Positions 1 to 7,567 of a stretch of 16,828 nt of DNA are shown here, in pieces. Source of the stretch: an uncultured Frankiales bacterium (GTDB taxonomy: Bacteria; Actinomycetota; Actinomycetes; Mycobacteriales; SCTD01); NCBI GenBank assembly GCA_946479905.1, contig CAMLIA010000085.1, forward strand, positions 1-16,828, given 5' to 3'. The stretch's first letter is position 1. Each line of letters begins with the position of its first letter. A program made the translations under genes and the position numbers. The notes under the pieces are model-generated. The model was not told the origin of the DNA and searched no databases. It saw only the letters and a list, made by a program, of their open reading frames with translations.

Positions 1-694
1 GCATGACCTCGGCGCAGTACTCCATCGTGTCGACGACGAGCTCGACCGACGGCTCGGGCGGGAAGATGAACTCGTTCTGAGCCGTGTACTCCTTCAGGAT
101 GTCGTTCTGCGTCGTCCCCGTGAGCAGGTTGCCGGCGATGCCGCGCTCGTCACCGACCACGCGGTACATCGCCATCAGTACCCCGGCCGGCGCGTTGATC
201 GTCAGCGAGGTCGAGACCTCTTCGAGGGGGATGCCGTCGAACAGCGCGTGGGCGTCGACGACGGTGTCCACCGCGACGCCGATCTTGCCGACCTCCCGGC
301 CGTAGATCGGGTGGTCGGAGTCGTACCCGAGCAGCGTCGGGAGGTCGAAGTCGGTCGACAACCCGGTCTCGCCGTGGGCGAGCAGGTACTTGTAGCGACC
401 GTTCGTGTCCTCGGCCTGTCCGAAGCCCGCGACCTGACGGATCGTCCACGGGCGACCACGGTGCATGCTGGCGTGCACCCCGCGGGTGTAGGGGAACTCG
501 CCGGGCAGCGCGATGTCGGTGCGCTCGTCGATGCCCGTGAGGTCCGCGCTGGTGTACACGTCCTTGATCGGGATGCCCGACAGGGTCGTGAACTCCTTGG
601 CGCGCGGCGGGATGCGCTCGTAGTCCTTGGCGAGGCGCTCGTTGCGCCAGGTCTCGACCTCACCCTCGGTGAAGTTCGGGTTCAGATCGTCCAT
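1..694 (-). CDS. Adenosylcobalamin-dependent acyl-CoA mutase large subunit, 2-hydroxyisobutyryl-CoA mutase-like (partial, N-terminal 231 aa)
   Basis: The first 231 residues of a methylmalonyl-CoA mutase superfamily large subunit; the rest lies beyond the left edge. These enzymes move a thioester-bearing carbon by radical chemistry using adenosylcobalamin. Visible family blocks are PWTIRQVAGFG (82-92), GLSTDFDLPTLLGYDSDHP (111-129) and TQNDILKEY (about 195-203). Aligned to known mutases, the Tyr89 position of methylmalonyl-CoA mutase is Val88 here. The Ala116 position is Asp115. 2-Hydroxyisobutyryl-CoA mutase is known for Ile90 and Asp117 with the same 27-residue spacing, so this protein is HCM-like with Ile replaced by Val. 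The ATG at 694-692 overlaps the end of meaB by 13 nt, so translation is coupled. The separate B12-binding small subunit expected for this class is not in view. Classification as an HCM-type rather than methylmalonyl- or isobutyryl-CoA mutase is likely; the true substrate is open. Confidence 0.9.
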   Translation of the reverse strand, partial: MDDLNPNFTEGEVETWRNERLAKDYERIPPRAKEFTTLSGIPIKDVYTSADLTGIDERTDIALPGEFPYTRGVHASMHRGRPWTIRQVAGFGQAEDTNGRYKYLLAHGETGLSTDFDLPTLLGYDSDHPIYGREVGKIGVAVDTVVDAHALFDGIPLEEVSTSLTINAPAGVLMAMYRVVGDERGIAGNLLTGTTQNDILKEYTAQNEFIFPPEPSVELVVDTMEYCAEVM

Positions 695-1587
695 CGCCCC
701 GCTGCCTCTTCCAGGATCCGCTTGACTGCCTTCTCGAAGCCCTCTGCGGCCTCGACCGGGACGTCGACGGCACACGCCTTCGTCCACGCCTCGGCGAGCA
801 TGCTCGCCTCCTCGGCGAACTTGCCGGCGCGCAGCGCCGGGAGGTCCGCGTCGGCTGTGATCCGGTCCCAGCGCGCGTCCAGCGCCGCCTTGAGCGCCGG
901 TACGCCGGTCAGATCCGTCGCGACGGTCTGCAGGATCTGGGTGTCGCTGCCGAGGTTCATCCGCAGGTGGCGGACCGTCTCCGGGGCGTCGGGACGGTCG
1001 GACTTGTTGACCACGACCATGTCCGCGACCTCGAGGAACCCGGCCTTGATGGCCTGCACCGCGTCCCCGAGCCCGGGCACCGTGACGAGCAGCACCGAGT
1101 CGGCCAGCTCGGCGATCGCCACCTCGCTCTGCCCGGCACCGACCGTCTCGATGATGATGACGTCGAAGGCCTCACTGAGCTCGCAGAGCCGCGCCACGTT
1201 GCGGGTCGCCGGGGCGATCGCGCCGTGGGCGCCGCGGCTCGCGAGGCTGCGCACGTAGACGTTCGTGCGTCCGAGCAGGCTCTTCTCCATGCGCAGCCGG
1301 TCACCGAGGACGGCGCCGCCGCTGATGGGGCTGGACGGGTCGATCGCCAGCACGCAGACGCGCAGACCGGCATCGGCGTACGCCGTGATCAGGGCCGCGG
1401 TCAGCGTGCTCTTGCCGGCACCGGGCGGGCCGGTGATGCCGACGACGTGCGTCGGGCGCTCGACGGCCGGCAGGGCCGTCGACCACGGCGGCGTCTCCTC
1501 GACGCGGGTGATGGCGCGCGCCAGTGGCAACCACTTGCCGTCGGCGCAGGCGGCGCGGAGCGCGTCGAGCTCAGCTGGCGTGAACAA
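682..1587 (-). CDS. meaB: MeaB/ArgK-type G3E GTPase, mutase chaperone
   Basis: A 301-residue P-loop GTPase that loads and protects adenosylcobalamin on acyl-CoA mutases. Walker A is GPPGAGKS (53-60). The family block DPSSPISGGAVLGDRLRM is at 83-100, ETVGAGQSE at 147-155 and the guanine-binding NKSD at 194-197. Length and motif order match MeaB throughout. The reading frame is open further upstream, but that part lies inside the ligase gene. I choose the TTG at 1587-1585 because GGGGAG lies 7 nt upstream and the product then begins LFTPAELDAL, a normal MeaB beginning. The gene starts inside the last codons of the ligase (17-nt overlap) and runs 13 nt into the mutase gene, so all three are translationally coupled. 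Its position next to the mutase fits a dedicated partner. Confidence 0.95.
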   Translation of the reverse strand: MFTPAELDALRAACADGKWLPLARAITRVEETPPWSTALPAVERPTHVVGITGPPGAGKSTLTAALITAYADAGLRVCVLAIDPSSPISGGAVLGDRLRMEKSLLGRTNVYVRSLASRGAHGAIAPATRNVARLCELSEAFDVIIIETVGAGQSEVAIAELADSVLLVTVPGLGDAVQAIKAGFLEVADMVVVNKSDRPDAPETVRHLRMNLGSDTQILQTVATDLTGVPALKAALDARWDRITADADLPALRAGKFAEEASMLAEAWTKACAVDVPVEAAEGFEKAVKRILEEAAGRWTI

Positions 1588-3058
1588 GCGAGATCTCCCC
1601 CCGCACGATCTGGTCCCGCAGCTGGTTCTTGGCGATCTTGCCGATGCCGGTGCTGGGCAGCGTCTCCACGACGGCCGCCGCCGAGGGCCGCTTGAAGCCC
1701 TTGAGGCTCTGCCGGCAGTGCGACAGCAGGACGTCGGGGGTGAGGCCTGTGCCGCCGTCCCGGGCGACACCGACGACGACCGGGGTCTCGCCCCAGCGCG
1801 CGTGCGGGATGCCCACGACCGCAGCAGCACCGACCAACGGGTGGTGGCAGGCGATCGCTTCGATCTCGGCGGGTGCGACGTTGAGCCCGCCGGTGATGAT
1901 GAGGTCCTTCAGCCTGCCGGTCAGGTACACCCAGCCGCGCTCGTCGATCCGGCCGAGGTCGCCCGTCTTGATCGACCGGTTCTCGGTCAGGGCGGCGCTG
2001 GAGGCGGTCCGGTCCTTGTAGTAGCCGCGCATCTGCGCCGGGCTGCGGACGAGCAGCTGACCGGTTGCCGCGTCCTGCGACACCAGCGAGGTCGGGAAGG
2101 CCATGCCGACAGTCGTCGGGTCCTCGAGCAGCATCCGGTGCGACGCGAAGGTCGCCGGGACGAGCTCGGTCATGCCGTAGAACTGGTGTGCCTCCACCCC
2201 CGGGAGCGCCTCGTGCCAGCGCCGCAACGTGGCGGGCGGCATCGGCTCGGACGCGAACGACACCCAGCGCAGGTTCGCCAGGGCGTCGAGCGGTGCCTCG
2301 TCGAGCAGTCGGGCCATGATCGTCGGGATGGCGTCGAAGCAGGTCGAGCGCCGGCATGCCTCGGCGACCAGCTGGACGTCGAAGCGCGGGACGACCTCGA
2401 GCGAGCCGCCGTTGCAGAGGATCGGGAGGATCTGCTCCGGGATCGACGCGAAGAACGGCAGGAACGCCACCGACCGGTCGTCGGGCCGGATGGGCAGCGC
2501 GAAGGACAGCTGCTGCGCGCAGTGCAGCAGGGTCGCCTGGGTGTGCATGACCCCGCGGGGCGCGCCGGTGCTGCCGCTCGTCGGGATGATGGCCGCCGGT
2601 GAGTCCGGGCGGACCCGCGGCAGCCCGTCCCGGCTGACGACCGGGGTCGAGTCGGTGCGGAGCTGCTTGAGCGGCAGCGTGCGCGCGCTGTCGTTGAGTC
2701 CTTCGGCGACGTCGACGCTGACGTCGCCGAGGACGACCAGGCTGGCCTCGACGAGCTCGACCTGCGCGAGCAGGGACGTCACGTCGAGCATGTGGTTCAG
2801 CGGCACCGCGACGCAGCCGGCGCGGAGGATGCCGAGGAAGCACTCGATGTACGCCGACTCGTTGGCCCCGATGACGGCGACCCGGCTGCCGACGGGCAGC
2901 TCGGCGTCCGCGAGCAGGTACCGGGCCATCCCGCCGGCCCGAGACCACATCTCGGCGTAGCTCGTCTCGCCGTCGTCGCCGAACAGCGCGGGGCGGGAGG
3001 CGTGCGCGGCGGCCACCGCGGAGAGCCAGCCGACCAGGGTCTGCGCGGGCGGCGTCAT
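1571..3058 (-). CDS. AMP-forming acyl-CoA synthetase (ANL superfamily)
   Basis: A 495-residue adenylate-forming ligase that would activate a carboxylic acid with ATP and attach CoA. Motifs in order: the P-loop PTSGSTGAPRG (159-169), YGMTE (294-298), TGDLG with Asp367, the hinge block GRLKDLIITGG (381-391) followed by NVAPAEIE (393-400), and the C-terminal catalytic Lys474 in GIGK. The set is complete, so the enzyme should be active. The length is at the short end for the family. The start ATG at 3058 overlaps the stop of the upstream hotdog gene as ATGA. Standing between a Kal-like lyase and an HCM-like mutase, its likely job is to make the CoA ester fed to the mutase, as the dedicated ligase does in 2-hydroxyisobutyrate degradation. 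The substrate cannot be read from the sequence; 2-aminoisobutyrate or 2-hydroxyisobutyrate are my leading guesses. Confidence 0.92.
   Translation of the reverse strand: MTPPAQTLVGWLSAVAAAHASRPALFGDDGETSYAEMWSRAGGMARYLLADAELPVGSRVAVIGANESAYIECFLGILRAGCVAVPLNHMLDVTSLLAQVELVEASLVVLGDVSVDVAEGLNDSARTLPLKQLRTDSTPVVSRDGLPRVRPDSPAAIIPTSGSTGAPRGVMHTQATLLHCAQQLSFALPIRPDDRSVAFLPFFASIPEQILPILCNGGSLEVVPRFDVQLVAEACRRSTCFDAIPTIMARLLDEAPLDALANLRWVSFASEPMPPATLRRWHEALPGVEAHQFYGMTELVPATFASHRMLLEDPTTVGMAFPTSLVSQDAATGQLLVRSPAQMRGYYKDRTASSAALTENRSIKTGDLGRIDERGWVYLTGRLKDLIITGGLNVAPAEIEAIACHHPLVGAAAVVGIPHARWGETPVVVGVARDGGTGLTPDVLLSHCRQSLKGFKRPSAAAVVETLPSTGIGKIAKNQLRDQIVRGEISLVHAS
1595..1600 (-). promoter_or_regulatory. 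Ribosome binding site fixing the TTG start of meaB
   Basis: On the minus strand GGGGAG ends 7 nt before the TTG at 1587-1585, inside the final codons of the ligase gene. No ATG or GTG in the meaB frame lies near a comparable site, so this site decides the start. Confidence 0.6.
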
Positions 3059-3450
3059 GCCGGCGCGCCGGCCGTCTTGCCCACGACGATGGTCACCGTG
3101 GCGCGGGCGAGGAGCACGGGCGCGTCGTTCGGCACGCGCACGCCGCGCTCGTCGACGCTGATGACCCGCCGGATCTCGCACTCGACGAGCCGGCTGCTGC
3201 GTCCGCGCGCGACGACCCGGCCGGTCGCCTCGACGTAGTCGCCCACGTGCAGCGGCGCGAGGAACTCGACCTTGTCGTACCCGGCGCACAAGCCCTCGTC
3301 GCCGCCCTCGAGCAGCGACAGCTCGGTCTCCAGGTCGGCGAACACCTCGAGGATCTTGGAGCCCGCCACCAGTCCGCCGGCGTAGCGCGCGTCGGCGGGG
3401 GCCAGCCGGAAGCGGATGGCGGCGACGGAGCCGTCCTCGACCGGCGTCAT
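3055..3450 (-). CDS. kal: Hotdog-fold protein resembling 3-aminobutyryl-CoA ammonia-lyase (Kal)
   Basis: A 131-residue single-hotdog protein. The run RLAPADARYAGGLVAGSKIL, then the acidic GDEGL and YDKVEFLAPLHVGDYVEATG, is the pattern I recall for Kal. In clostridial and fusobacterial lysine fermentation, Kal removes ammonia from 3-aminobutyryl-CoA to give crotonyl-CoA. The size also fits. It heads an operon that continues with a ligase, MeaB and an acyl-CoA mutase, sharing an ATGA overlap with the ligase. No other gene of the lysine fermentation pathway is in view, so the 3-aminobutyryl-CoA would have to come from elsewhere; the mutase is the obvious candidate. I use the ATG at 3450; a GTG at 3462 is about as likely because neither has a strong ribosome site. 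Alternatives are a general hotdog thioesterase or a hydratase-like enzyme. Confidence 0.72.
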   Translation of the reverse strand: MTPVEDGSVAAIRFRLAPADARYAGGLVAGSKILEVFADLETELSLLEGGDEGLCAGYDKVEFLAPLHVGDYVEATGRVVARGRSSRLVECEIRRVISVDERGVRVPNDAPVLLARATVTIVVGKTAGAPA

Positions 3451-3511
3451 CGAACGTGTCACTTCGTCTGCCCCGTCTTCCGCGCACTTATTGGCCCAAG
3501 TTGCTAGGTAG

Positions 3512-3539
3512 ATTATGGGTGAGTGAACAGGCAGCGCAA
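3512..3539 (-). promoter_or_regulatory. Candidate promoter for the kal-ligase-meaB-mutase operon
   Basis: On the minus strand CATAAT (3517-3512) lies 16 nt downstream of TTGCGC (3539-3534). The -10 matches the consensus at five of six bases; the -35 matches only its TTG. It would give a leader of about 55 nt before the ATG at 3450. It sits in the most A/T-rich patch of the intergenic region. Confidence 0.4.
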
Positions 3540-3647
3540 GACCCGCAGGGGAAATTGTCCTCTTCTGGGGGGCACTCGGCTCACCCCGACCCCGCGTCTG
3601 CCGCCCCGGCGGGGTGCGCACCAGCCGTCCAGCAGCAGCCGACTCCC

Positions 3648-3677
3648 TTGTGCCCGCCAGGTCTCATGGCCTATAAC
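3648..3677 (+). promoter_or_regulatory. Candidate promoter for the S9 peptidase operon
   Basis: TTGTGC (3648-3653), 18 nt, then TATAAC (3672-3677). The -10 is good and the -35 weak. Transcription would start near 3684, about 40 nt before the GTG at 3725. A modest ribosome site, GGCAGGA, lies about 6 nt before that GTG. Confidence 0.4.
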
Positions 3678-3724
3678 CCTAGGCAACAAAGTGCCCTCGG
3701 CGAGAGACAAAGGCAGGACCACCC

Positions 3725-5671
3725 GTGGCGGAGCAGCTCCTCGACGATCGCGCCGGCGAAGCTGCCGCGGGCCTGACCCCACCGAAGCGCTATCCCGTGT
3801 CTGCGTTCTTCTCCGACCCGGTGAGAGCCGGAGCCACCCTGTCGCCCGACGGCACGAGGATCGCCTACCTGGCGCCGGAGAACGGCCGCTTGAACGTCTG
3901 GGTCGAGCCGGTCGAGGGCGGCGACGCCGTCTGCGTGACGCACGACCACAGGCGCGGGGTGCGCAGCTACCGGTGGACGGCCGACCCGCGCTGGATGCTC
4001 TACGTGCAGGACGACGACGGCGACGAGAACTGGCACGTGCTGCGCGTCGACCTCGAGGACCCGACGTCCCGTGCCGTCGACCTCACGCCGTTCCCGGGCG
4101 TCACCGTGGAGTACGAGCTGCTGGCGGGGGAACCGCCGGCCGCGCTGATCACCATGAACCTCCGGGACCGGGGCCTGCGCGACGTCCACCGGCTCGACAT
4201 CTGCACGGGTGAGATCGAGCTGGTCGCCGAGAACCCGGGTGACGTCTCCGGCTGGGTCCTCAGCGCGTCCGGTGCGGTGTTCGCGACGTCGCAGGACGAC
4301 GACGGCAACGAGCGGCTGAGCTGGTGGGACCCGGCTGCGGTTCTGGTGGAGCTCACCACCTTCGTCGACGGCGAGAGCCCGGTGACGCTGTCGCCGCTGG
4401 AGGCGACCGCCAGCGGCGACGCGCTGCTGGTCGGGAGCAGCCGCGACACCGAGCAGGTCCAGCTGGTGCGGGTGGACGCGGTCGACGGCAGGGAGACCGT
4501 GGTCGCCTCCCACCAGACCCTGAGCGTCGACGTCACGGCCAGGGCCATGCCAGGGCTCATCCCGCCCGCGCTCATCAAGCGACGACGGGACGGCGGGCTG
4601 CTCGCCGTCCGCTTCCTCGGGGAGCGCCAGGAGATCAAGGTCCTCGACCCCTCGTTCGAGCCCGTGCTGCAGGCGCTGACCGCGCTGTCCGACGGCGACC
4701 TCGGCACGATCTCGAGCGACACGTCGGGTCGGCGGTGGGTGGTGTCCTTCCTGCACGACACCGACCCGGACGCCACCTACCTCTACGACCACGCCACGGG
4801 AGAGAGCCGGCTCCTCTTCCGGCCGCACCCGCAGCTGGACCCGGCCGACCTGGCGCCGATGACGCCGGTCACGATCCCGTCGCGGGACGGCCTGCCGCTG
4901 CACTCCTACCTGACGCTGCCGGTGGGAGTAGAACCGACCGGACTGCCCATGGTGCTGCTGGTGCACGGGGGTCCGTGGTTCCGCGACCGCTGGGGCTACA
5001 ACCCACGCGTGCAGCTGCTGGCCAACCGCGGCTACGCCGTGCTGCAGGTGAACATGCGAGGGTCCACGGGCTACGGCAAGAGCTTCACCCGGGCCGCCGT
5101 CCGCGAGTTCGCCGGGAAGATGCACGACGACCTGGTCGACGGGGTGGAGTGGGCGGTCGAGGCCGGCATCGCCGACCCGACCCGCGTCGCCATCTTCGGG
5201 GGGTCCTACGGCGGCTACAGCGCGCTGGTGGGAGCCACCTTCACACCGGAGGTGTTCGCGTGCGCCATCGACTACTGCGGCATCTCCGACCTGGTCAACT
5301 TCATGGAGACCCTCCCGGAGTACTGGCGGAACTTCTTGGCGGGCAGCTGGTTCCGCTACGTCGGTGATCCGTCGAAGCCGGAGGACCGGGCCGACATGCT
5401 CGCGCGCTCCCCGATCACGAGGCTCGACGCGATCCGCTGCCCGCTGCTGGTGATCCAGGGCGCCAAGGACGCCAGGGTCGTCCAGGCCGAGTCGGACAAC
5501 ATCGTGAACGCCCTGCGCCAGCGCGGCGCCGACGTCGAGTACCTGCTCAAGCAGGACGAGGGGCACGGGTTCGTCAACCCGGAGAACAACATCGAGATGT
5601 TCGAGGTCATCGAGCGCTTCCTCGCCCGCACCATCGGCAACGACCCCACCCCCGCAACCCCGAGAGACTGA
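3725..5671 (+). CDS. S9-family serine peptidase (prolyl oligopeptidase / acylaminoacyl peptidase type), copy 1
   Basis: A 648-residue peptidase with an N-terminal beta-propeller half and a C-terminal alpha/beta-hydrolase half. The propeller half has WD40-like blade pieces such as LSPDGTRIAYLAPE near residues 39-52. The catalytic triad is visible: Ser494 in GGSYGGY, Asp582 in GAKDARV and His614 in DEGHGF. The oxyanion-region block LVHGGPW is also present. S9 enzymes cut short peptides, usually under about 30 residues, because the propeller restricts entry. No signal peptide is seen, so it should be cytoplasmic. The GTG start fits the family N-terminus and the alignment with the next gene. It is followed after 9 nt by a close paralogue. 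It could supply amino acids to the catabolic operons on either side, but its specificity is unknown. Confidence 0.93.
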   Translation: MAEQLLDDRAGEAAAGLTPPKRYPVSAFFSDPVRAGATLSPDGTRIAYLAPENGRLNVWVEPVEGGDAVCVTHDHRRGVRSYRWTADPRWMLYVQDDDGDENWHVLRVDLEDPTSRAVDLTPFPGVTVEYELLAGEPPAALITMNLRDRGLRDVHRLDICTGEIELVAENPGDVSGWVLSASGAVFATSQDDDGNERLSWWDPAAVLVELTTFVDGESPVTLSPLEATASGDALLVGSSRDTEQVQLVRVDAVDGRETVVASHQTLSVDVTARAMPGLIPPALIKRRRDGGLLAVRFLGERQEIKVLDPSFEPVLQALTALSDGDLGTISSDTSGRRWVVSFLHDTDPDATYLYDHATGESRLLFRPHPQLDPADLAPMTPVTIPSRDGLPLHSYLTLPVGVEPTGLPMVLLVHGGPWFRDRWGYNPRVQLLANRGYAVLQVNMRGSTGYGKSFTRAAVREFAGKMHDDLVDGVEWAVEAGIADPTRVAIFGGSYGGYSALVGATFTPEVFACAIDYCGISDLVNFMETLPEYWRNFLAGSWFRYVGDPSKPEDRADMLARSPITRLDAIRCPLLVIQGAKDARVVQAESDNIVNALRQRGADVEYLLKQDEGHGFVNPENNIEMFEVIERFLARTIGNDPTPATPRD

Positions 5672-5680
5672 GGACCAGCC

Positions 5681-7567
5681 ATGGCCCTGCCCGCCCTCCT
5701 CGAGGTCGAGACCCTGTTCGCCGACCCGGTCTTCTCCGGGGCGCAGATCTCGCCCGACGGCACCACGATCGCCTACCTCGCGCCTGCGCACGGCCGCACC
5801 AACGTGTGGGTCCGGGGGGTGGACCAGGAGCACGACGCGGCCGTCTGCGTCACGCACGACCGGCGCCGTGGCGTCAAGGCCTTCGGCTTCACCGCCGACC
5901 CGCGCTGGCTCATCTACATGCAGGACACCGACGGCAACGAGGACTGGCACCTCTACCGAGTCGACCTGCAGAACCCGGACGAGCCGGCGCTGGACCTGAC
6001 GCCGCTCCCGCCCGGCTCACGGGTGATGGGCTTCGACCGGCTGAGATCGCGACCCGGCACCTACATCGTGTCGATGAACAAGCGCCCGCTGCACTTCGAC
6101 GCCTTCCTCGTCGACATCGCCACCGGCGAGACCTCCTTGCACCGCGAGGCGCCCGACCCTGGCGGCGCCTTCAGCTTCGGCCCTGGTGGCGAGTGCTTCT
6201 ACACGCGGCAGGGTGACGACGGCACGCAGGAGTTCTGCACCGTGGACGAGGCCGGTCAGCTGCGCCCCTTCCACCGGGCAGGGGGACCGGAGTACCCGCT
6301 GGGGCTGCAGCCGACCGTCGTCACCCAGGACGGGAAGGGCCTGCTGGTCGGTGCGTACGGAGACGGGGACGACCTGCGACTGGTGCGGCTGGACGCCGAG
6401 ACGGGCGAGGAGTCGGTCGTCGCTGCCGTGCCCGGGCGCAGCCTGATGGGCCTGGGTGGACTGCCGACGCTGCTCCAGGACAAGCACACCGGCGCGGTCC
6501 TCGCCGCGCGCTTCGTCGGCGACAAGCCGACCCTGGTCGAGCTCGACCCGCACTTCGCGGAGGTGCACGCCGAGCTGCAGAAGCTCTCCGACGGCGTGCT
6601 GGCGTCAGCGACCTCGGACCTCAGCAGGCAGCACTGGGTCGTGTCGTTCATGCACGATCGCGAGCCGGGTCTCACCTACTACTACGACCACGGCACCCGG
6701 GAGAGCCGGCTGCTGTTCCGTCCGTTCCCGCAGCTGGACCCCGCCGACCTGGCGCCCATGACGGCAGTGCACCTGACGGCGCGCGACGGGCTGCCGCTGC
6801 ACGGCTTCCTGACGCTGCCCGTGGGCGTCGACCCCCAGGGCCTCCCCCTCGTGCTCGTGGTGCACGGCGGTCCGTGGGCGAACGACGCCTGGGGCTTCGA
6901 CCGCGAGGTGCAGTTCTTCGCCAACCGCGGCTACGCGGTGCTGCAGGTCAACTTCCGCGGGTCCTCGGGCTACGGCAAGAAGCACGTCCTGGGGGGTGTC
7001 AAGGAGCTCGCCGGCAGGATGCACGACGACCTCATCGACGCCGCCGACTGGGCCGTGAAGCAGGGCTACGCCGACCCGAGCCGCATCGGCGTCTACGGCG
7101 GCTCGTACGGCGGTTACTCCGCGCTTGTCGGGGTCACGTTCACGCCCGACTACTTCGCCGCCGCCGTCGACTACGTCGGCATCTCCGACCTCGCGAACTT
7201 CATGCGCACGCTGCCGCCCTTCGTGAAGCCGTACATGCGCAACAGCTGGTACGCCTACGTCGGCGACCCGGACGACCCCGCCGACCTTGCCGACATGATG
7301 GCCCGCTCGCCGATCACCCGGGTCGACCAGATCCGCACCCCGCTGCTCGTCGTGCAAGGCGCCAACGACGCACGCGTGGTGCAGGCGGAGGCGGACAACA
7401 TCGTCCAGGCCCTGAGCTCGCGCGGGGTGCCGGTGGAGTACATCCTCGCCGAGGACGAGGGCCACGGCTTCGCCAACCCCGAGAACCTGGTGCGCATGTT
7501 CCACGCGATCGACCGGCACTTCGCCGCGCACCTGGGTGGCCGCAGCGGCGTACGATCCGCGATGTGA
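5681..7567 (+). CDS. S9-family serine peptidase, copy 2 (paralogue of the preceding gene)
   Basis: A 628-residue paralogue of the upstream peptidase, sharing long blocks along the whole length. Examples are SPDGT.IAYLAP near the start, MHDDL.D, GGSYGGYSALVG and DEGHGF. The triad is intact: Ser475, Asp563, His595. Its N-terminus is shorter than that of copy 1 by about 20 residues and lacks a signal peptide. The ATG follows the previous stop by 9 nt, and the GAGGA ribosome site overlaps that stop, so the two are co-translated. The end overlaps the next small gene as GTGA. Two intact copies side by side indicate tandem duplication followed by divergence, perhaps giving two cleavage specificities. 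Confidence 0.93.
   Translation: MALPALLEVETLFADPVFSGAQISPDGTTIAYLAPAHGRTNVWVRGVDQEHDAAVCVTHDRRRGVKAFGFTADPRWLIYMQDTDGNEDWHLYRVDLQNPDEPALDLTPLPPGSRVMGFDRLRSRPGTYIVSMNKRPLHFDAFLVDIATGETSLHREAPDPGGAFSFGPGGECFYTRQGDDGTQEFCTVDEAGQLRPFHRAGGPEYPLGLQPTVVTQDGKGLLVGAYGDGDDLRLVRLDAETGEESVVAAVPGRSLMGLGGLPTLLQDKHTGAVLAARFVGDKPTLVELDPHFAEVHAELQKLSDGVLASATSDLSRQHWVVSFMHDREPGLTYYYDHGTRESRLLFRPFPQLDPADLAPMTAVHLTARDGLPLHGFLTLPVGVDPQGLPLVLVVHGGPWANDAWGFDREVQFFANRGYAVLQVNFRGSSGYGKKHVLGGVKELAGRMHDDLIDAADWAVKQGYADPSRIGVYGGSYGGYSALVGVTFTPDYFAAAVDYVGISDLANFMRTLPPFVKPYMRNSWYAYVGDPDDPADLADMMARSPITRVDQIRTPLLVVQGANDARVVQAEADNIVQALSSRGVPVEYILAEDEGHGFANPENLVRMFHAIDRHFAAHLGGRSGVRSAM

Larger units (their letters stand above)
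3451..3724. other. Divergent intergenic region between the Kal-like gene and the first S9 peptidase
   Basis: These 274 bp separate two divergent operons. The part near 3485-3530 and the part near 3665-3715 are visibly richer in A and T than the surrounding genes, and a promoter-like site is listed separately in each. Between them lies a G/C-rich stretch with runs of C and G. Open frames across it are overlaps of poor composition that match nothing I recognise. I see no RNA gene or riboswitch consensus, including no convincing cobalamin riboswitch. Confidence 0.6.

Noticed and set aside
1..694. Reading the left-edge mutase as an ordinary methylmalonyl-CoA mutase
   Set aside because: The Tyr89 site is Val and the Ala116 site is Asp, unlike methylmalonyl-CoA mutase and closer to 2-hydroxyisobutyryl-CoA mutase.
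1588..1830. Upstream extension of the meaB frame
   Set aside because: It lies wholly inside the ligase gene and has shadow composition; the TTG at 1587 has a ribosome site and gives the normal MeaB N-terminus.
3451..3724. Cobalamin riboswitch before the mutase operon
   Set aside because: Sought because of the B12 enzyme, but I find no convincing B12-box or the set of paired elements in these bases.
3523..4212. Long plus-strand open frame of 229 codons starting in the intergenic region
   Set aside because: It runs in another frame through the S9 peptidase gene, is dominated by Arg, Pro and Gly as expected of shifted high-GC coding DNA, and has no recognisable domain.
3671..5950. 759-codon minus-strand open frame across the first S9 peptidase
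   Set aside because: Antisense shadow of high-GC coding DNA: low-complexity, His-, Val-, Gln- and Arg-rich, with no motif. The plus-strand gene has a complete catalytic triad.
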